From Escarpia spicata (taxonomy: Eukaryota; Annelida; Polychaeta; Sabellida; Siboglinidae), in assembly GCA_963995525.1 (NCBI GenBank), contig OZ023211.1, positions 59,431,127-59,495,126 of the forward strand: a stretch of DNA of 64,000 nucleotides. The letters are read 5' to 3'. This document shows positions 1 through 7,879 of this stretch, piece after piece (position 1 is the stretch's first letter; the number at the start of each line of letters is the position of its first letter). A program made the position numbers and the translations under genes. Below the pieces are notes generated by a model, which saw only the letters and a list, made by a program, of their open reading frames with translations, was not told the DNA's origin and did not search any database.

Positions 1-897
1 GAGGCGGTGTCCACCGCACGTCGCGAAGGAGACGCCCATCCCGACAAGGCTATGATCGCGGATACCAACAAACTTATGGGCAATTCTTCGTATGGGAAAT
101 TTATCACCAATGTCGATAAGCACCGCGAGGTCACCTACTGCACGGAGAAGAGCGCATCATCCGCTATCAACAATCGTCGCTTCCGTCAACTCGACGTCGT
201 CACCGTCGATGCGTACGAGATCGAAATGCACAAGCGCACCGTCAAATACGCTCTGCCTACGCACGTGGGATTCTTCGTGTTGCAGTGGGCCAAACTGCGC
301 ATGTTGGAGTTCTACTACGACTTCATGATCAGGTACGTGGATCGTCCGCTGTTCGAGTACTGCGAAACCGATACGGATAGCGCCTATTTGGCTCTGGCCG
401 GAGAATCCGTCGATGACCTCGTGACCCCGGCACTACGCGACCACTACTATCGTCACCGCTCCGAATGGCTACCGTCCGAATGTTGCGACGATCATCGGAA
501 CGACTACATACGCTGTCGCCTGGCCGGACGTCCGTGGAACGGCACCGAGACGTGCTGCAAGGCACGCAAGGCGTACGACAAGAGAACACCTGGCCTCTTC
601 AAGGTCGAATGGTCCGGCGACTGTTTCCTGGGACTGTGCAGCAAGACCTACTATTGTTCGGGTACGGTCGATAAATACACCACCAAAGGACTGAACAAAC
701 GACTCAACGCCATCGACAAGCAGGCGTTCCTGGACGTGCTGACCAGTCGTCGTAGTGGAAGCGGAGTGAACCGTGGGTTCCGGGTCAATCACTCGTCCGT
801 GCTGACGTACACCCAGGAACGCGCGGCGTTGACCTACTTCTATGCCAAGCGCGTGGTCAACGAGGACGGAATCACCACGGGTCCAGTGGACGTGTAA
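1..897 (+). CDS. polB: Protein-primed DNA polymerase B, C-terminal part
   Basis: This is the C-terminal 298 codons of a family B DNA polymerase; the frame is open from base 1 and the start lies upstream of the window. Palm motif B (N-S-S-Y-G) is encoded at about 82-96. Motif C (D-T-D-S) is at about 370-381 and carries two metal-binding aspartates. Polintons use a protein-primed PolB to replicate their linear genome. The N-terminal exonuclease and TPR regions are not visible. The gene ends in TAA, and 154 bases separate it from the next small gene. No stop or frameshift is seen, so the visible part looks functional. Family assignment is secure; activity is inferred. Confidence 0.93.
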   Translation, partial: EAVSTARREGDAHPDKAMIADTNKLMGNSSYGKFITNVDKHREVTYCTEKSASSAINNRRFRQLDVVTVDAYEIEMHKRTVKYALPTHVGFFVLQWAKLRMLEFYYDFMIRYVDRPLFEYCETDTDSAYLALAGESVDDLVTPALRDHYYRHRSEWLPSECCDDHRNDYIRCRLAGRPWNGTETCCKARKAYDKRTPGLFKVEWSGDCFLGLCSKTYYCSGTVDKYTTKGLNKRLNAIDKQAFLDVLTSRRSGSGVNRGFRVNHSSVLTYTQERAALTYFYAKRVVNEDGITTGPVDV

Positions 898-1051
898 CAC
901 CGAACCACTGCTGACACAATGAGGAAATGCGCCCCTACGTCAGTTGGGGTTATAGGCGCCTCTAGCTGTCACGCGGTTAGTAGGTGGGAGACACACGAAA
1001 AAAATAACACTATTTAGTCAGATACCACGCAATCGATAGTCATAGCGCAGC
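898..1051. other. Intergenic spacer of the Polinton
   Basis: This 154-base gap lies between polB and the next small gene. It contains an imperfect inverted segment at about 929-960 (GCGCCCC ... GGGG ... GGCGCC) and an A-rich stretch at about 999-1006. It may hold the promoter for the downstream genes; no clear TATA motif was found. Confidence 0.35.
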
Positions 1052-1213
1052 ATGTCACGGACGGGAACGGTCGTAGCTGTAGTACTAGTGGGAATACTCG
1101 GTCTGTACGTCTTGTACGTCTTGTTCCGCGATCCCATCCTTCATTGGTGTGACGGAGGTGTCGTAGTATCTAACAGCACAGCGGACAACGTGTCGAACAG
1201 CGACTACTACTAG
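1052..1213 (+). CDS. Small single-pass membrane protein of the Polinton
   Basis: This 53-residue frame starts with ATG at 1052. Its TAG stop at 1211-1213 is followed without a gap by the ATG of the ATPase, and such exact abutment supports a real gene. Residues about 6-24 are strongly hydrophobic and form one predicted membrane segment. The tail is short, polar and rich in Ser, Asn, Asp and Tyr. I recognise no family. Small membrane proteins are common in Polintons and related viruses, but no function can be assigned. The frame is short, so coding status rests on position, hydrophobic pattern and the packing of neighbouring genes. Confidence 0.5.
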   Translation: MSRTGTVVAVVLVGILGLYVLYVLFRDPILHWCDGGVVVSNSTADNVSNSDYY

Positions 1214-1831
1214 ATGGACACGCGATGGAAACACCCCTTCACCTGTATCGTCGCGGGTCCGACGGGATGCGGTAAGAGCACGTTCGTGATGCGTCTGCTA
1301 CGTCACGCCGCGACGATTATCGATCCGCCTCCAGAGAAGATCACGTGGTGTTACGGCGTATGGCAGAGTGCCTACGTCGACAACGACCTGGTACGCTTCG
1401 AGGAAGGCTTGCCGAGCGGTGCGTTCGATGCGTCGACTCGTAACCTCGTGGTCATCGATGATCTGATGGCGGAAATGGACGAACGGGTCACGACCTTGTT
1501 CACGAAAAAGAGTCATCACCAGAACACGTCCGTACTGAATCTCGTGCAGAACCTGTTTCCAAAGAACAAGGAGAGTCGTACGATCAGTCTGAACACACAC
1601 TACATGGTAATCTTCAAGAATCCTCGCGACGCGTCACAGATCGGACACTTGGCGCGACAGATGTATCCGGGACGCCTGAAGTATGTACAGGAATCGTTCC
1701 GAGACGCCACGACGCCTCCGTACGGTTATCTCCTCGTCGATCTGAAACAGGACACGCCCGACGACATGCGTCTGCGCACGGGCGTCCTTCCGGACGACGG
1801 TGTCCAGTACGTGTACCAACCCAAAGTATAA
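1214..1831 (+). CDS. FtsK/HerA-type genome packaging ATPase
   Basis: This 205-residue protein is the Polinton packaging ATPase, expected to pump DNA into the capsid. The Walker A motif A-G-P-T-G-C-G-K-S-T spans residues 14-23. A Walker B strand with two acidic residues (L-V-V-I-D-D-L) lies at about residues 78-84. Further conserved blocks run through residues 95-135, including T-H-Y-M-V-I-F. The length is typical for Polinton ATPases. The start is the ATG directly after the stop of the preceding small gene. The stop codon sits inside a TATAAG motif that may serve the next gene. The frame is intact. Confidence 0.92.
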   Translation: MDTRWKHPFTCIVAGPTGCGKSTFVMRLLRHAATIIDPPPEKITWCYGVWQSAYVDNDLVRFEEGLPSGAFDASTRNLVVIDDLMAEMDERVTTLFTKKSHHQNTSVLNLVQNLFPKNKESRTISLNTHYMVIFKNPRDASQIGHLARQMYPGRLKYVQESFRDATTPPYGYLLVDLKQDTPDDMRLRTGVLPDDGVQYVYQPKV

Positions 1832-1832
1832 G
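1827..1832 (+). promoter_or_regulatory. TATA-like motif over the ATPase stop codon
   Basis: TATAAG includes the TAA stop of the ATPase and lies 62 bases before the ATG of the pX-like gene. A promoter role is inferred from the same arrangement elsewhere in the element. Confidence 0.3.
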
Positions 1833-1888
1833 ACATCCGCGCGCACGCCTCGTCCCTTCAGTCGCAGTATGATCGTGAAGACAACAGC

Positions 1889-2260
1889 ATGTCCGAACTC
1901 GTGAAGAAACACCTCCTCTGCATACAGACGCTGAACAGGTACAAGAGCACGAAATTGAGACGGGCTATCATCAGAAACGCCGACGCCGATCTGTTGTGTG
2001 CACTAGCCGAGTGTGCCTACAACATATTGAAGAAGAACGTGCCCTTGACCGAAGCGCAGAGACGCGCTCTGAGTGTGTACAAAACAAACCTACGCGCTTT
2101 GGCAAAGAGAGACGCGCCGGCTGCGAGGAGACGTCGCATCTTGCTACGCGGTAACAACCAGGGCGGCGGGGGACAGACCGGTGGTTTCCTGTCGGCGCTG
2201 CTGGCACCTTTGGCTGGTGCGGTCTTTCTACCCTTGCTAAAACAGATCCTACTCAAGTAG
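1889..2260 (+). CDS. pX-like virion core protein candidate
   Basis: This 123-residue basic protein belongs to a family common in Polintons and adintoviruses. The N-terminal two thirds are helical and rich in Lys and Arg, including the stretch L-C-A-L-A-E-C-A-Y-N-I-L-K. An Arg-rich segment at about 80-88 is followed by a glycine run. The C-terminus, about residues 98-121, is a hydrophobic block with a G-G-F-L-S-A-L-L pattern. Adintovirus work has compared this hydrophobic tail with adenovirus core protein X. I therefore infer a DNA-associated or membrane-active virion component. The gene ends six bases before the next ATG. No frame damage is seen. The family match is good; the functional label is tentative. 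Confidence 0.65.
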   Translation: MSELVKKHLLCIQTLNRYKSTKLRRAIIRNADADLLCALAECAYNILKKNVPLTEAQRRALSVYKTNLRALAKRDAPAARRRRILLRGNNQGGGGQTGGFLSALLAPLAGAVFLPLLKQILLK

Positions 2261-2266
2261 ACGACG

Positions 2267-2526
2267 ATGGAACACACACGGAAAATGGCTTTGGTAGATC
2301 CACGACTGTTGGATAGTCTACGCGCACCTGCACCGACGGATACCCTAGGTCGCAAAGTACAGGTGCCCGACGACGAAATGAAAGTCATACTCGACAGACA
2401 AGATCTCGCCGACGGTGACAAGGTCGTCATGTATAATCAAGTGTTGCAACGTCACAACGCGTTGGCCGATCGACGCGTGCGCGAACCAGTGCGCGTGATG
2501 ACGGTCAACAAGGACACGTCCCCGGG

Positions 2527-2584
<58 letters not shown>

Positions 2585-3088
2585 GACCCGACCCCGCCAG
2601 AGGCGGGGGCGACAGGTATGGAAGCGGCGGTGGCGGCAGGTATGGAAGCGGACGTCGTCGACAGCGTTCCCAAGGCACTGCGGACCAAAGCTAGACTACT
2701 GATGGAACGTCTGAAACGAGACGTCGTGTGGAATGCACGTGGAGAGCTCATGCACAAAGGCGTAGCGGTACCCGGAAGTAACGTGGTGGACCTCGTGAAC
2801 GATCTGTTGCGTCAACGCAAGACCGTCGCCAGTCCAACGGGGTGGCAGGTGTTTACACGTCAACTCGGCACCATGAACCTACCCATGGAGTTGGTGGGTA
2901 ACGAGGTCAGGAGACTGGCCATTCAACGGGAACAAAGGAGGAGTGCCGTAGCAGGAGCGGCCACACGGTCGGTCGGTAGAGCGCGTCGATCGCTACAGTG
3001 GACACCCCTCACGCGGAGCCGAATGAGTCCGTCCACTCTACCTACGCCACCGGCCTCGACTAGTAAGGGATGGGAGGATCTCAGATAA
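2267..3088 (+). CDS. Conserved Polinton protein of unknown function with polyalanine tract
   Basis: This 273-residue frame has two conserved blocks known from other Polintons, but I know of no established function. The first block (about residues 7-75) begins A-L-V-D-P-R-L-L-D-S-L and contains a V-L-Q-R motif. The second (about residues 130-220) contains an L-R-T-K-A-R-L-L-M-E helix and D-L-V-N-D-L-L-R. Between them lies a run of about 18 alanines encoded by a pure GCG repeat at about 2530-2582, probably from replication slippage. The C-terminus is rich in Arg, Ser and Pro. The first ATG (2267) is chosen; a second in-frame ATG at 2285 has a good context too. Expression and a virion role are inferred from position only. 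Confidence 0.75.
2530..2582 (+). repeat. (GCG)n trinucleotide repeat in coding sequence
   Basis: A nearly pure GCG run of about 18 units encodes polyalanine between the two conserved blocks of the unknown Polinton protein. Its length is a multiple of three, so the frame is kept. Confidence 0.9.
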
Positions 3089-3091
3089 AAG
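3084..3091 (+). promoter_or_regulatory. TATA-like motif over a stop codon
   Basis: GATAAAAG contains the TAA stop of the preceding gene (3086-3088). It lies 36 bases before the ATG at 3120 and about 137 bases before the integrase ATG. A promoter role is inferred. Confidence 0.25.
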
Positions 3092-3119
3092 AGGCGCACC
3101 GTCTCGATTCGCCGACATA

Positions 3120-3461
3120 ATGTGCGATTCACAGGATAGTCTACGTCGTCTGTGTACCGGTGTCGCTTACGCCGCACTTCCCATCGTGTGTGGCGTTATC
3201 GGTGATTATATCATACGATCATGGTGCGACGACGGAAACAGCTGGAGGACGTCTACTTCGATCCCGCCAAGGTGGGAAGTTACGGAGGAATCGCGTCTTT
3301 GCGATACAACGTGCCACGCGTACCGAGAAAGATGGTCGAACAATGGCTATCGGAACAGAACGCCTATACTCTACACAAACCGGTCAGAGTTCGTTTCAAG
3401 CGACGACGCACGGTCGTCGGAGGACGGGATCAACAGTGGCAAGCCGATCTCGTCGACGTGA
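3120..3461 (+). CDS. Possible small membrane protein overlapping the integrase
   Basis: This 113-residue frame starts 31 bases after the previous stop and fills the gap before the integrase. Residues about 8-30 are hydrophobic (including A-Y-A-A-L-P-I-V-C-G-V-I-G), as expected for a membrane segment. The remaining two thirds overlap the integrase in another frame and look like its shadow. Either a short membrane protein with an overlapping tail is made, or this is only leader sequence for the integrase. I recognise no family. Confidence 0.25.
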   Translation: MCDSQDSLRRLCTGVAYAALPIVCGVIGDYIIRSWCDDGNSWRTSTSIPPRWEVTEESRLCDTTCHAYRERWSNNGYRNRTPILYTNRSEFVSSDDARSSEDGINSGKPISST

Positions 3462-4285
3462 CCAGTCTGAAAAAAGAAAACGACGGTACGACGTTCCTGC
3501 TCACGGTGATCGACGTCTTCTCGAAAGTCGCCCGATGCGTTCCGCTGAAGACCAAGTCGGCGACGTCTGTGTCGAAGGCGCTGAACGGACTCTTCACAGA
3601 CGTACAGCCGTTGTTTTTGCAGACCGATAGAGGTCTGGAATTCTATAACCGTAGCGTTCGAGGTGTATTGGACAGGTATGGCATCCAGCACTTCTCCACC
3701 TCTAACGAGGAGATCAAGGCGAGCATCGTGGAACGCTTCAATCGCACGCTAATGACGCGGCTGTGGCGATACCTGACACACAAAGAATCGTGGCGATACA
3801 TCGATATCCTTCCGGATCTGGTGCGCACGTACAACGACAAGCCCCATCGTAGTATCGGGATGCCACCGTCGCAGGTGGATGCGACTAATCAGGAAGAGGT
3901 ATGGCAGCGTCTGTACGGTGGTCATCACGGCAAGGGCGTACCCAAGTACCACGTGGGGGATCGCGTGCGTATCAGCAAGGTCAAGAGACGATTCGCCAAA
4001 GGCTACACGGTGAATTGGACAGAGGAACTATTCACGATACGTGAGGTGCATCCGTCCGATCCGCCCGTCTATCGACTAACGGACGATCTCGGAGAGATAC
4101 TGGACGGCACCTTCTACGAGCCGGAGTTGCAGAAGGTGACGGTTCCGGTCGATAAACTGTACCGCGTGGAATCGATAGTACAGCGCCGCAAGGTAGGCAG
4201 GCGACGGGAGGTGTTGGTGAAATGGTTCGGATACCCTTCGAAATTCAACAGCTGGATCGACGCCAAGGCTCTCGTCGGCTTATAA
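3221..4285 (+). CDS. Retroviral-type integrase with C-terminal chromodomain
   Basis: This 354-residue protein inserts Polinton DNA into the host genome. The catalytic core has Asp76 (Q-A-D-L-V-D), Asp136 (Q-T-D-R-G-L-E-F) and Glu171 (S-I-V-E-R-F-N-R), with the last two 35 positions apart. A conserved A-Y/T-Y-N-D motif and an H-R-S-I-G-M-P-P block follow near residue 210. An SH3-like region (V-G-D-R-V-R-I-S) lies near 245. A chromodomain fills about residues 305-350, with V-E-S-I-V, L-V-K-W-F-G-Y and S-W motifs, and may direct insertion to particular chromatin marks. The length is typical. The start is the first ATG in frame. No lesion is seen. Confidence 0.94.
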   Translation: MVRRRKQLEDVYFDPAKVGSYGGIASLRYNVPRVPRKMVEQWLSEQNAYTLHKPVRVRFKRRRTVVGGRDQQWQADLVDVTSLKKENDGTTFLLTVIDVFSKVARCVPLKTKSATSVSKALNGLFTDVQPLFLQTDRGLEFYNRSVRGVLDRYGIQHFSTSNEEIKASIVERFNRTLMTRLWRYLTHKESWRYIDILPDLVRTYNDKPHRSIGMPPSQVDATNQEEVWQRLYGGHHGKGVPKYHVGDRVRISKVKRRFAKGYTVNWTEELFTIREVHPSDPPVYRLTDDLGEILDGTFYEPELQKVTVPVDKLYRVESIVQRRKVGRRREVLVKWFGYPSKFNSWIDAKALVGL

Positions 4286-4286
4286 A
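4281..4286 (+). promoter_or_regulatory. TATA box candidate over the integrase stop codon
   Basis: TATAAA contains the integrase stop (4283-4285) and lies 45 bases before the ATG of the next gene. That spacing suits a TATA box with a short 5' leader. Confidence 0.4.
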
Positions 4287-4325
4287 GACTGGTCACGCGC
4301 CCATCGTGATATCAGTCGTCCACGT

Positions 4326-4646
4326 ATGGCAGACGAGACGACATCACGGATTACCGTTAGTGACGACGAAGAAGAAGAAGAAGAAGAAGAAGACGACGTC
4401 GACGCTACTCCACCGATAAAGAAAGAGAGGACTCCGTGGCATATATTTGGTACCGCGTGTCCCAAAGAGGAGATAGTCTTTCTGTGTCAAGTCGTCGTCT
4501 TGTACACGGTCATCTTGGTCAGCATCTACAACCTGACGTTCGGTCACCACGTCAATCCGACTCTTTGGACGGCCCTGTTGAGTAGTTCGTTGGGTTACCT
4601 GCTACCCAGTCCGACGTTGAAACAACAACAACATGGCGACGAGTGA
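4326..4646 (+). CDS. Conserved Polinton two-pass membrane protein
   Basis: This 106-residue protein has an acidic N-terminus with a run of eight glutamates encoded by GAA/GAG repeats near 4368-4391. A conserved segment with H-I-F-G-T-A-C-P-K-E-E-I-V-F-L follows. Two hydrophobic helices lie at about residues 49-68 and 78-94, joined by a short loop, with L-G-Y-L-L-P-S-P near the end. Proteins with this layout recur beside the penton gene in other Polintons; their role is not established and may concern virion membranes or the cell surface. The frame overlaps the next gene by 14 bases. Confidence 0.75.
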   Translation: MADETTSRITVSDDEEEEEEEEDDVDATPPIKKERTPWHIFGTACPKEEIVFLCQVVVLYTVILVSIYNLTFGHHVNPTLWTALLSSSLGYLLPSPTLKQQQHGDE

Positions 4647-5436
4647 TTTCTATCTCACGTTGCCCAGCAATGCTTCCATGGACACGCACCCCGACAACAC
4701 GCTGACCCACTACGTCACGACGCTACCGAAACGTATCCTACTACGGGGACAATGGGAGTGCGGACTGGTGGAGGTACAGTACCCACATAGTTGGTACAAC
4801 ATCGTAGGCGACGAAGCGGGGTTCGCCGTGTCACTACCGATAGATGAAGATCGAGACCCTCGATCCCTGCACACGGAGATTATCCGAATCGGAACCGGAC
4901 ACTATAAAGATCCGTGGTCACTGATACTCGTCATTAACGCTGCTCTACGTCGCGTGGTGGGCGAGGGACGAGTGAAACTGAGCTACAGCGTCATCACGCG
5001 TAAGGTATCGGTGCACATGGCACCGAATACCGTCTTCCGCGCTGCTATGCTGACCACCGTTCTCGGCTTTCGTACCGCTACGCTGGCGGCTCTCCCGAAG
5101 GACCCCGCGGTACCCGAGTTCAAGGTACGTATCGTGGAAGGTGACACCGTGGTCACCATGGAACGGGAATCGCTCTACATCTACACGGACGTCGTGGAAC
5201 CACGAGTTGTCGGTGACAGTCTCGTACCGCTGCTGCGCATCGTTTCGGTGAGCGGTCGTCATGGCGACGTCGTATCGAAGACCTTCGATAAGACTCACTA
5301 CGTACCCGTGCTCTGCAAAGAGTTTGGTACGATCGAGATAGATATAAGAGACGACACGGGACACCGCGTGCCATTCGAAGTCGGCAAGGTGACAGTGACA
5401 CTTCATTTCCAACGACAACGGACGCCACTGTTCTAG
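4633..5436 (+). CDS. Penton-like minor capsid protein (single jelly roll)
   Basis: This 267-residue protein matches the Polinton minor capsid family, which is expected to form the fivefold vertices of the virion. The N-terminus carries the family signature F-Y-L-T-L-P-S-N-A-S-M-D, then P-D-N-T-L-T-H-Y and G-L-V-E-V-Q-Y-P-H-S-W-Y-N. The rest alternates short beta-strand patterns without membrane segments or signal peptide. The start lies inside the 3' end of the membrane-protein gene, and the stop is followed by a short GA repeat and then the next ATG. Length and order agree with other Polintons. The jelly-roll fold is known for the family and is not directly visible here. Confidence 0.88.
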   Translation: MATSDFYLTLPSNASMDTHPDNTLTHYVTTLPKRILLRGQWECGLVEVQYPHSWYNIVGDEAGFAVSLPIDEDRDPRSLHTEIIRIGTGHYKDPWSLILVINAALRRVVGEGRVKLSYSVITRKVSVHMAPNTVFRAAMLTTVLGFRTATLAALPKDPAVPEFKVRIVEGDTVVTMERESLYIYTDVVEPRVVGDSLVPLLRIVSVSGRHGDVVSKTFDKTHYVPVLCKEFGTIEIDIRDDTGHRVPFEVGKVTVTLHFQRQRTPLF

Positions 5437-5448
5437 AGAGAGAGAGAG
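5437..5448 (+). repeat. GA microrepeat between two capsid genes
   Basis: A run of six AG dinucleotides fills the whole 12-base gap between the penton stop and the next ATG. Confidence 0.7.
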
Positions 5449-5859
5449 ATGAATTACAACGATTACTACGCTCGTCAAGCGGGTGGTGCGCTTCCTTATT
5501 TCGCGGGTGCCCGATACCAACGAGGACACGGACTGGGAAGTCTATTCGGAAGTCTACTGCGTAGCGTCATGCCACTCGTCAAGAGAGGCGCCGTGGCGTT
5601 GGGAAAGAGAGCTCTGTCGACCGGCGCACGTATAGCCGACGACGTCCTGGCGGGACAGAACATCAGAACGGCCGCCAAACGTCGCGCCACCGCTGCAGGT
5701 AGAGAAATGATAAGCGACCTCTTGACCCCCGGTGTGCATAAGCGTATAAGACGCACACCCGCCGCGAGACGAGTCAGTACAGCCGCGAGACGTCGAAGGA
5801 AGCAGAGACCGAAGGTACGTCGTGAACCGGATATATTCGACGATGGCGTTCGTTCATAA
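5449..5859 (+). CDS. Basic virion protein, possible adenovirus pVI/core-like
   Basis: This 136-residue, strongly basic protein is conserved in Polintons just upstream of the major capsid gene. The N-terminus has a G-A-R-Y-Q-R-G-H-G-L-G motif, then an amphipathic helix with L-F-G-S-L-L-R-S-V-M-P-L-V-K-R-G. A helical stretch with V-L-A-G-Q-N-I lies at about residues 64-75. The C-terminal third is rich in Arg and Lys and could bind DNA or act as a nuclear signal. The layout (glycine-rich start, amphipathic helix, basic tail) recalls adenovirus minor core or pVI proteins, but that link is inference. Its end overlaps the start of the major capsid gene by 17 bases. Confidence 0.65.
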   Translation: MNYNDYYARQAGGALPYFAGARYQRGHGLGSLFGSLLRSVMPLVKRGAVALGKRALSTGARIADDVLAGQNIRTAAKRRATAAGREMISDLLTPGVHKRIRRTPAARRVSTAARRRRKQRPKVRREPDIFDDGVRS

Positions 5860-7162
5860 ACTATCATGCGAGGGACTCAAGAGCGAACTCGATATCTTCA
5901 CCGTGCCTCCGACTCAGACCAGCATCGTCGACAGTCGCACGGTCCACTACCAACCGATGTCCTCACTCGACTCGGGTGGTCCGATCGAATTCATCGTACC
6001 CGGCTCGGGAGACGATTACCAGGATCTCGCTAGCATGACGCTAAACATCCAGGCGAAGGTGACGCGTGCCGACGGAAGCGATCTCGACGCCGCCGATCCC
6101 GTTGCTCCCGTGAATAACTGGCTCCATTCGCTGTTCAGTCAGGTCGACCTCTACCTGAACGGAATGCTCGTGACTTCCTCGACCAACACGTACCCGTACC
6201 GCGCCTACATAGAGACGCTGCTCAGTTACGGCAACGATGCCAAGGAGACGTATCTGACGAGTCAGATGTGGTACAAGGACACGGCTAATCGTATGGACGC
6301 CGTCGTCATTGACGGTGACGATCCGACAGCCAACGCGGGGTTCGTCGCCAGACGCGCCATGATCGCCCAGAGTCGCGTGGTCGACATGACGGGACGTCTC
6401 CACCTCGATCTCTCCCATCAGGATAAACTCCTCATCAACGGTGTCGAGGCCAAGATACGTGCGGTGCGCAGTAAGGATGCGTTCGCACTCATAGCCGGTG
6501 GAGGTAACCCCGGCTACAAGATACAGATCGTCAACGCTACACTATTCGTCAGGAAGGTCACCCTGAACCCAGTCGTACAGGTGGCGCACATCAAAGCCCT
6601 CGAAAAGACCACCGCCAAGTATCCGGTGCGACCCGTCGAATGCAAGGTCTACTCCATTCCCACAGGTGCCCGATCACATACGCACGAGAACCTCTTTCTC
6701 GGTGTTCTTCCGAAACGTCTCGTGCTGGCCTGCATCGATAACGACGCCTACAACGGACGCTACGACAGAAATCCCTTTCACGCTAAAAACAACAACATCA
6801 ACTTCCTCGCCGTGTACATCGACGGACGACAGATACCCGCCAAACCTTTCCAGCCCGACTTCGAGAACGATCTCTTTGTCAGGTGCTACCATAACCTGTT
6901 CACCTCGACGGGTAAGGCGTGGCAGGACGAAGGCAACGGCTTGACTCGTTACGACTTCCGACACGGCTACACCTTCTTCGCCGTGGACCTCACCCCCGAT
7001 GCATGCGACGACTGCTGCTTCCATCTGGTACATAAGGGCAACGTGCGCATCCAGATTCATTTCCTCAACGCGCTGACAACCACTGTGAACGTCGTCGCCT
7101 ACGCCGAATTCGAGAAGGTGCTGGAGATCGATAGGAGTCGTAACGTCATCTACGACAACTGA
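5843..7162 (+). CDS. Major capsid protein (double jelly roll)
   Basis: This 439-residue protein is the Polinton hexon-like major capsid protein, expected to form trimeric capsomers. The ATG at 5843 is chosen: it is the first ATG in the frame and gives the family-typical N-terminus M-A-F-V-H. Upstream in-frame codons back to 5822 start only with GTG. Signature blocks include T-V-H-Y-Q-P (near residue 40), I-E-F-I-V-P-G-S-G-D-D-Y, and S-Q-V-D-L-Y-L-N-G near residue 100. The P-V-E-C-K-V-Y block lies near residue 265. The frame is intact. The TGA stop overlaps the protease ATG by one base. Confidence 0.93.
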   Translation: MAFVHKLSCEGLKSELDIFTVPPTQTSIVDSRTVHYQPMSSLDSGGPIEFIVPGSGDDYQDLASMTLNIQAKVTRADGSDLDAADPVAPVNNWLHSLFSQVDLYLNGMLVTSSTNTYPYRAYIETLLSYGNDAKETYLTSQMWYKDTANRMDAVVIDGDDPTANAGFVARRAMIAQSRVVDMTGRLHLDLSHQDKLLINGVEAKIRAVRSKDAFALIAGGGNPGYKIQIVNATLFVRKVTLNPVVQVAHIKALEKTTAKYPVRPVECKVYSIPTGARSHTHENLFLGVLPKRLVLACIDNDAYNGRYDRNPFHAKNNNINFLAVYIDGRQIPAKPFQPDFENDLFVRCYHNLFTSTGKAWQDEGNGLTRYDFRHGYTFFAVDLTPDACDDCCFHLVHKGNVRIQIHFLNALTTTVNVVAYAEFEKVLEIDRSRNVIYDN

Positions 7163-7614
7163 TGGAAACCCTACAGCTCGTCCGCCTACTCACCCGCGAT
7201 ACGCACGCCCGTGTCGTCATGCGTGGAATCGTACCCAAAGACGTACTCCTCGAACTCCGGATAGACGCTTACCCCGTCGCCTTCGTGTGCAACACACACG
7301 ACGCGGACAAACCTGGTGAACATTGGATAGCGATCTACGTAGACGCCGACGGTTGCGGCGAATACTTCTGCTCGTACGGTCTGCCGCCGCAGCACGTCGA
7401 GTTTTGTCGCTTCTTGAATAAACATTGTGTAACGTGGACTCATAATTCTAAGAGACTACAGAGTCCCGTGTCTAACGTTTGTGGACAATACTGTGTTGCT
7501 TATCTCATGTTTCGATGTCGTGGAGTTGTCATGAAGGATTTCGTAAAAGGTTTCGGTACTGATCTGGTAGCAAACGATTGCCGTGTATTCGATTGGCTTA
7601 AACAACTGCAATAA
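7162..7614 (+). CDS. Adenain-like maturation cysteine protease
   Basis: This 150-residue protein belongs to the adenovirus-type (C5/Ulp1-like) protease family that cleaves capsid precursors. His54 lies in the G-E-H-W-I-A-I-Y motif. An acidic partner is expected at Glu67 in G-E-Y-F-C-S-Y-G, where many relatives have Asp. Gln100 may shape the oxyanion hole, and the nucleophile is probably Cys111 in C-G-Q-Y-C-V-A-Y. The gene starts on the last base of the capsid stop codon (TGATG), a tight arrangement that may allow coupled expression. It is the last gene before the terminal repeat region. Third-codon GC content falls toward its 3' end. Confidence 0.9.
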   Translation: METLQLVRLLTRDTHARVVMRGIVPKDVLLELRIDAYPVAFVCNTHDADKPGEHWIAIYVDADGCGEYFCSYGLPPQHVEFCRFLNKHCVTWTHNSKRLQSPVSNVCGQYCVAYLMFRCRGVVMKDFVKGFGTDLVANDCRVFDWLKQLQ

Positions 7615-7633
7615 CCGTGTTTCATTAACGGAC

Positions 7634-7828
7634 ATATATCATCATCATCGTCATTAACGATTCGAGCCTATGGCGCGGTGGTCACACACCCGTAAGCTCA
7701 CGGCCTCTGACGCGGTGTTCACTCACCCGTAAGTCGTATATCATCATCCCACGAGCCGCTGGCGTGGTCGTATTGACCCCTAAGCTCACGACCTCTGTCG
7801 CGGTGTTCACTCACCCACAAGTCACTTC
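7634..7828. repeat. Two-copy tandem repeat in the Polinton right end
   Basis: Two diverged units start at about 7634 and 7737. Each contains a TATATCATCATC start, an ACCCSTAAGCTCACG segment and a CGCGGTGTTCACTCACCC segment. Within each unit the G-C-G-G-T-G-like block occurs twice. Such arrays are common near Polinton termini. Confidence 0.7.
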
Positions 7829-7832
7829 GTTT

Positions 7833-7879
7833 AATAAAACACGGTTTCATATTATACGCTTGTATCTTTCATCAATAAA
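7833..7879 (+). promoter_or_regulatory. Two polyadenylation signals after the protease gene
   Basis: AATAAA occurs at 7833-7838 and again at 7874-7879, downstream of the last Polinton gene and on its strand. They could end transcripts of the late capsid gene cluster. Confidence 0.45.

Noticed and set aside
469..900. 143-codon minus-strand frame across polB
   Set aside because: It lies fully inside polB on the other strand, has no motif, and reflects GC-rich codon bias.
4945..5529. 194-codon minus-strand frame across the penton gene
   Set aside because: No motif or context; it is an antisense shadow of a well-supported capsid gene.
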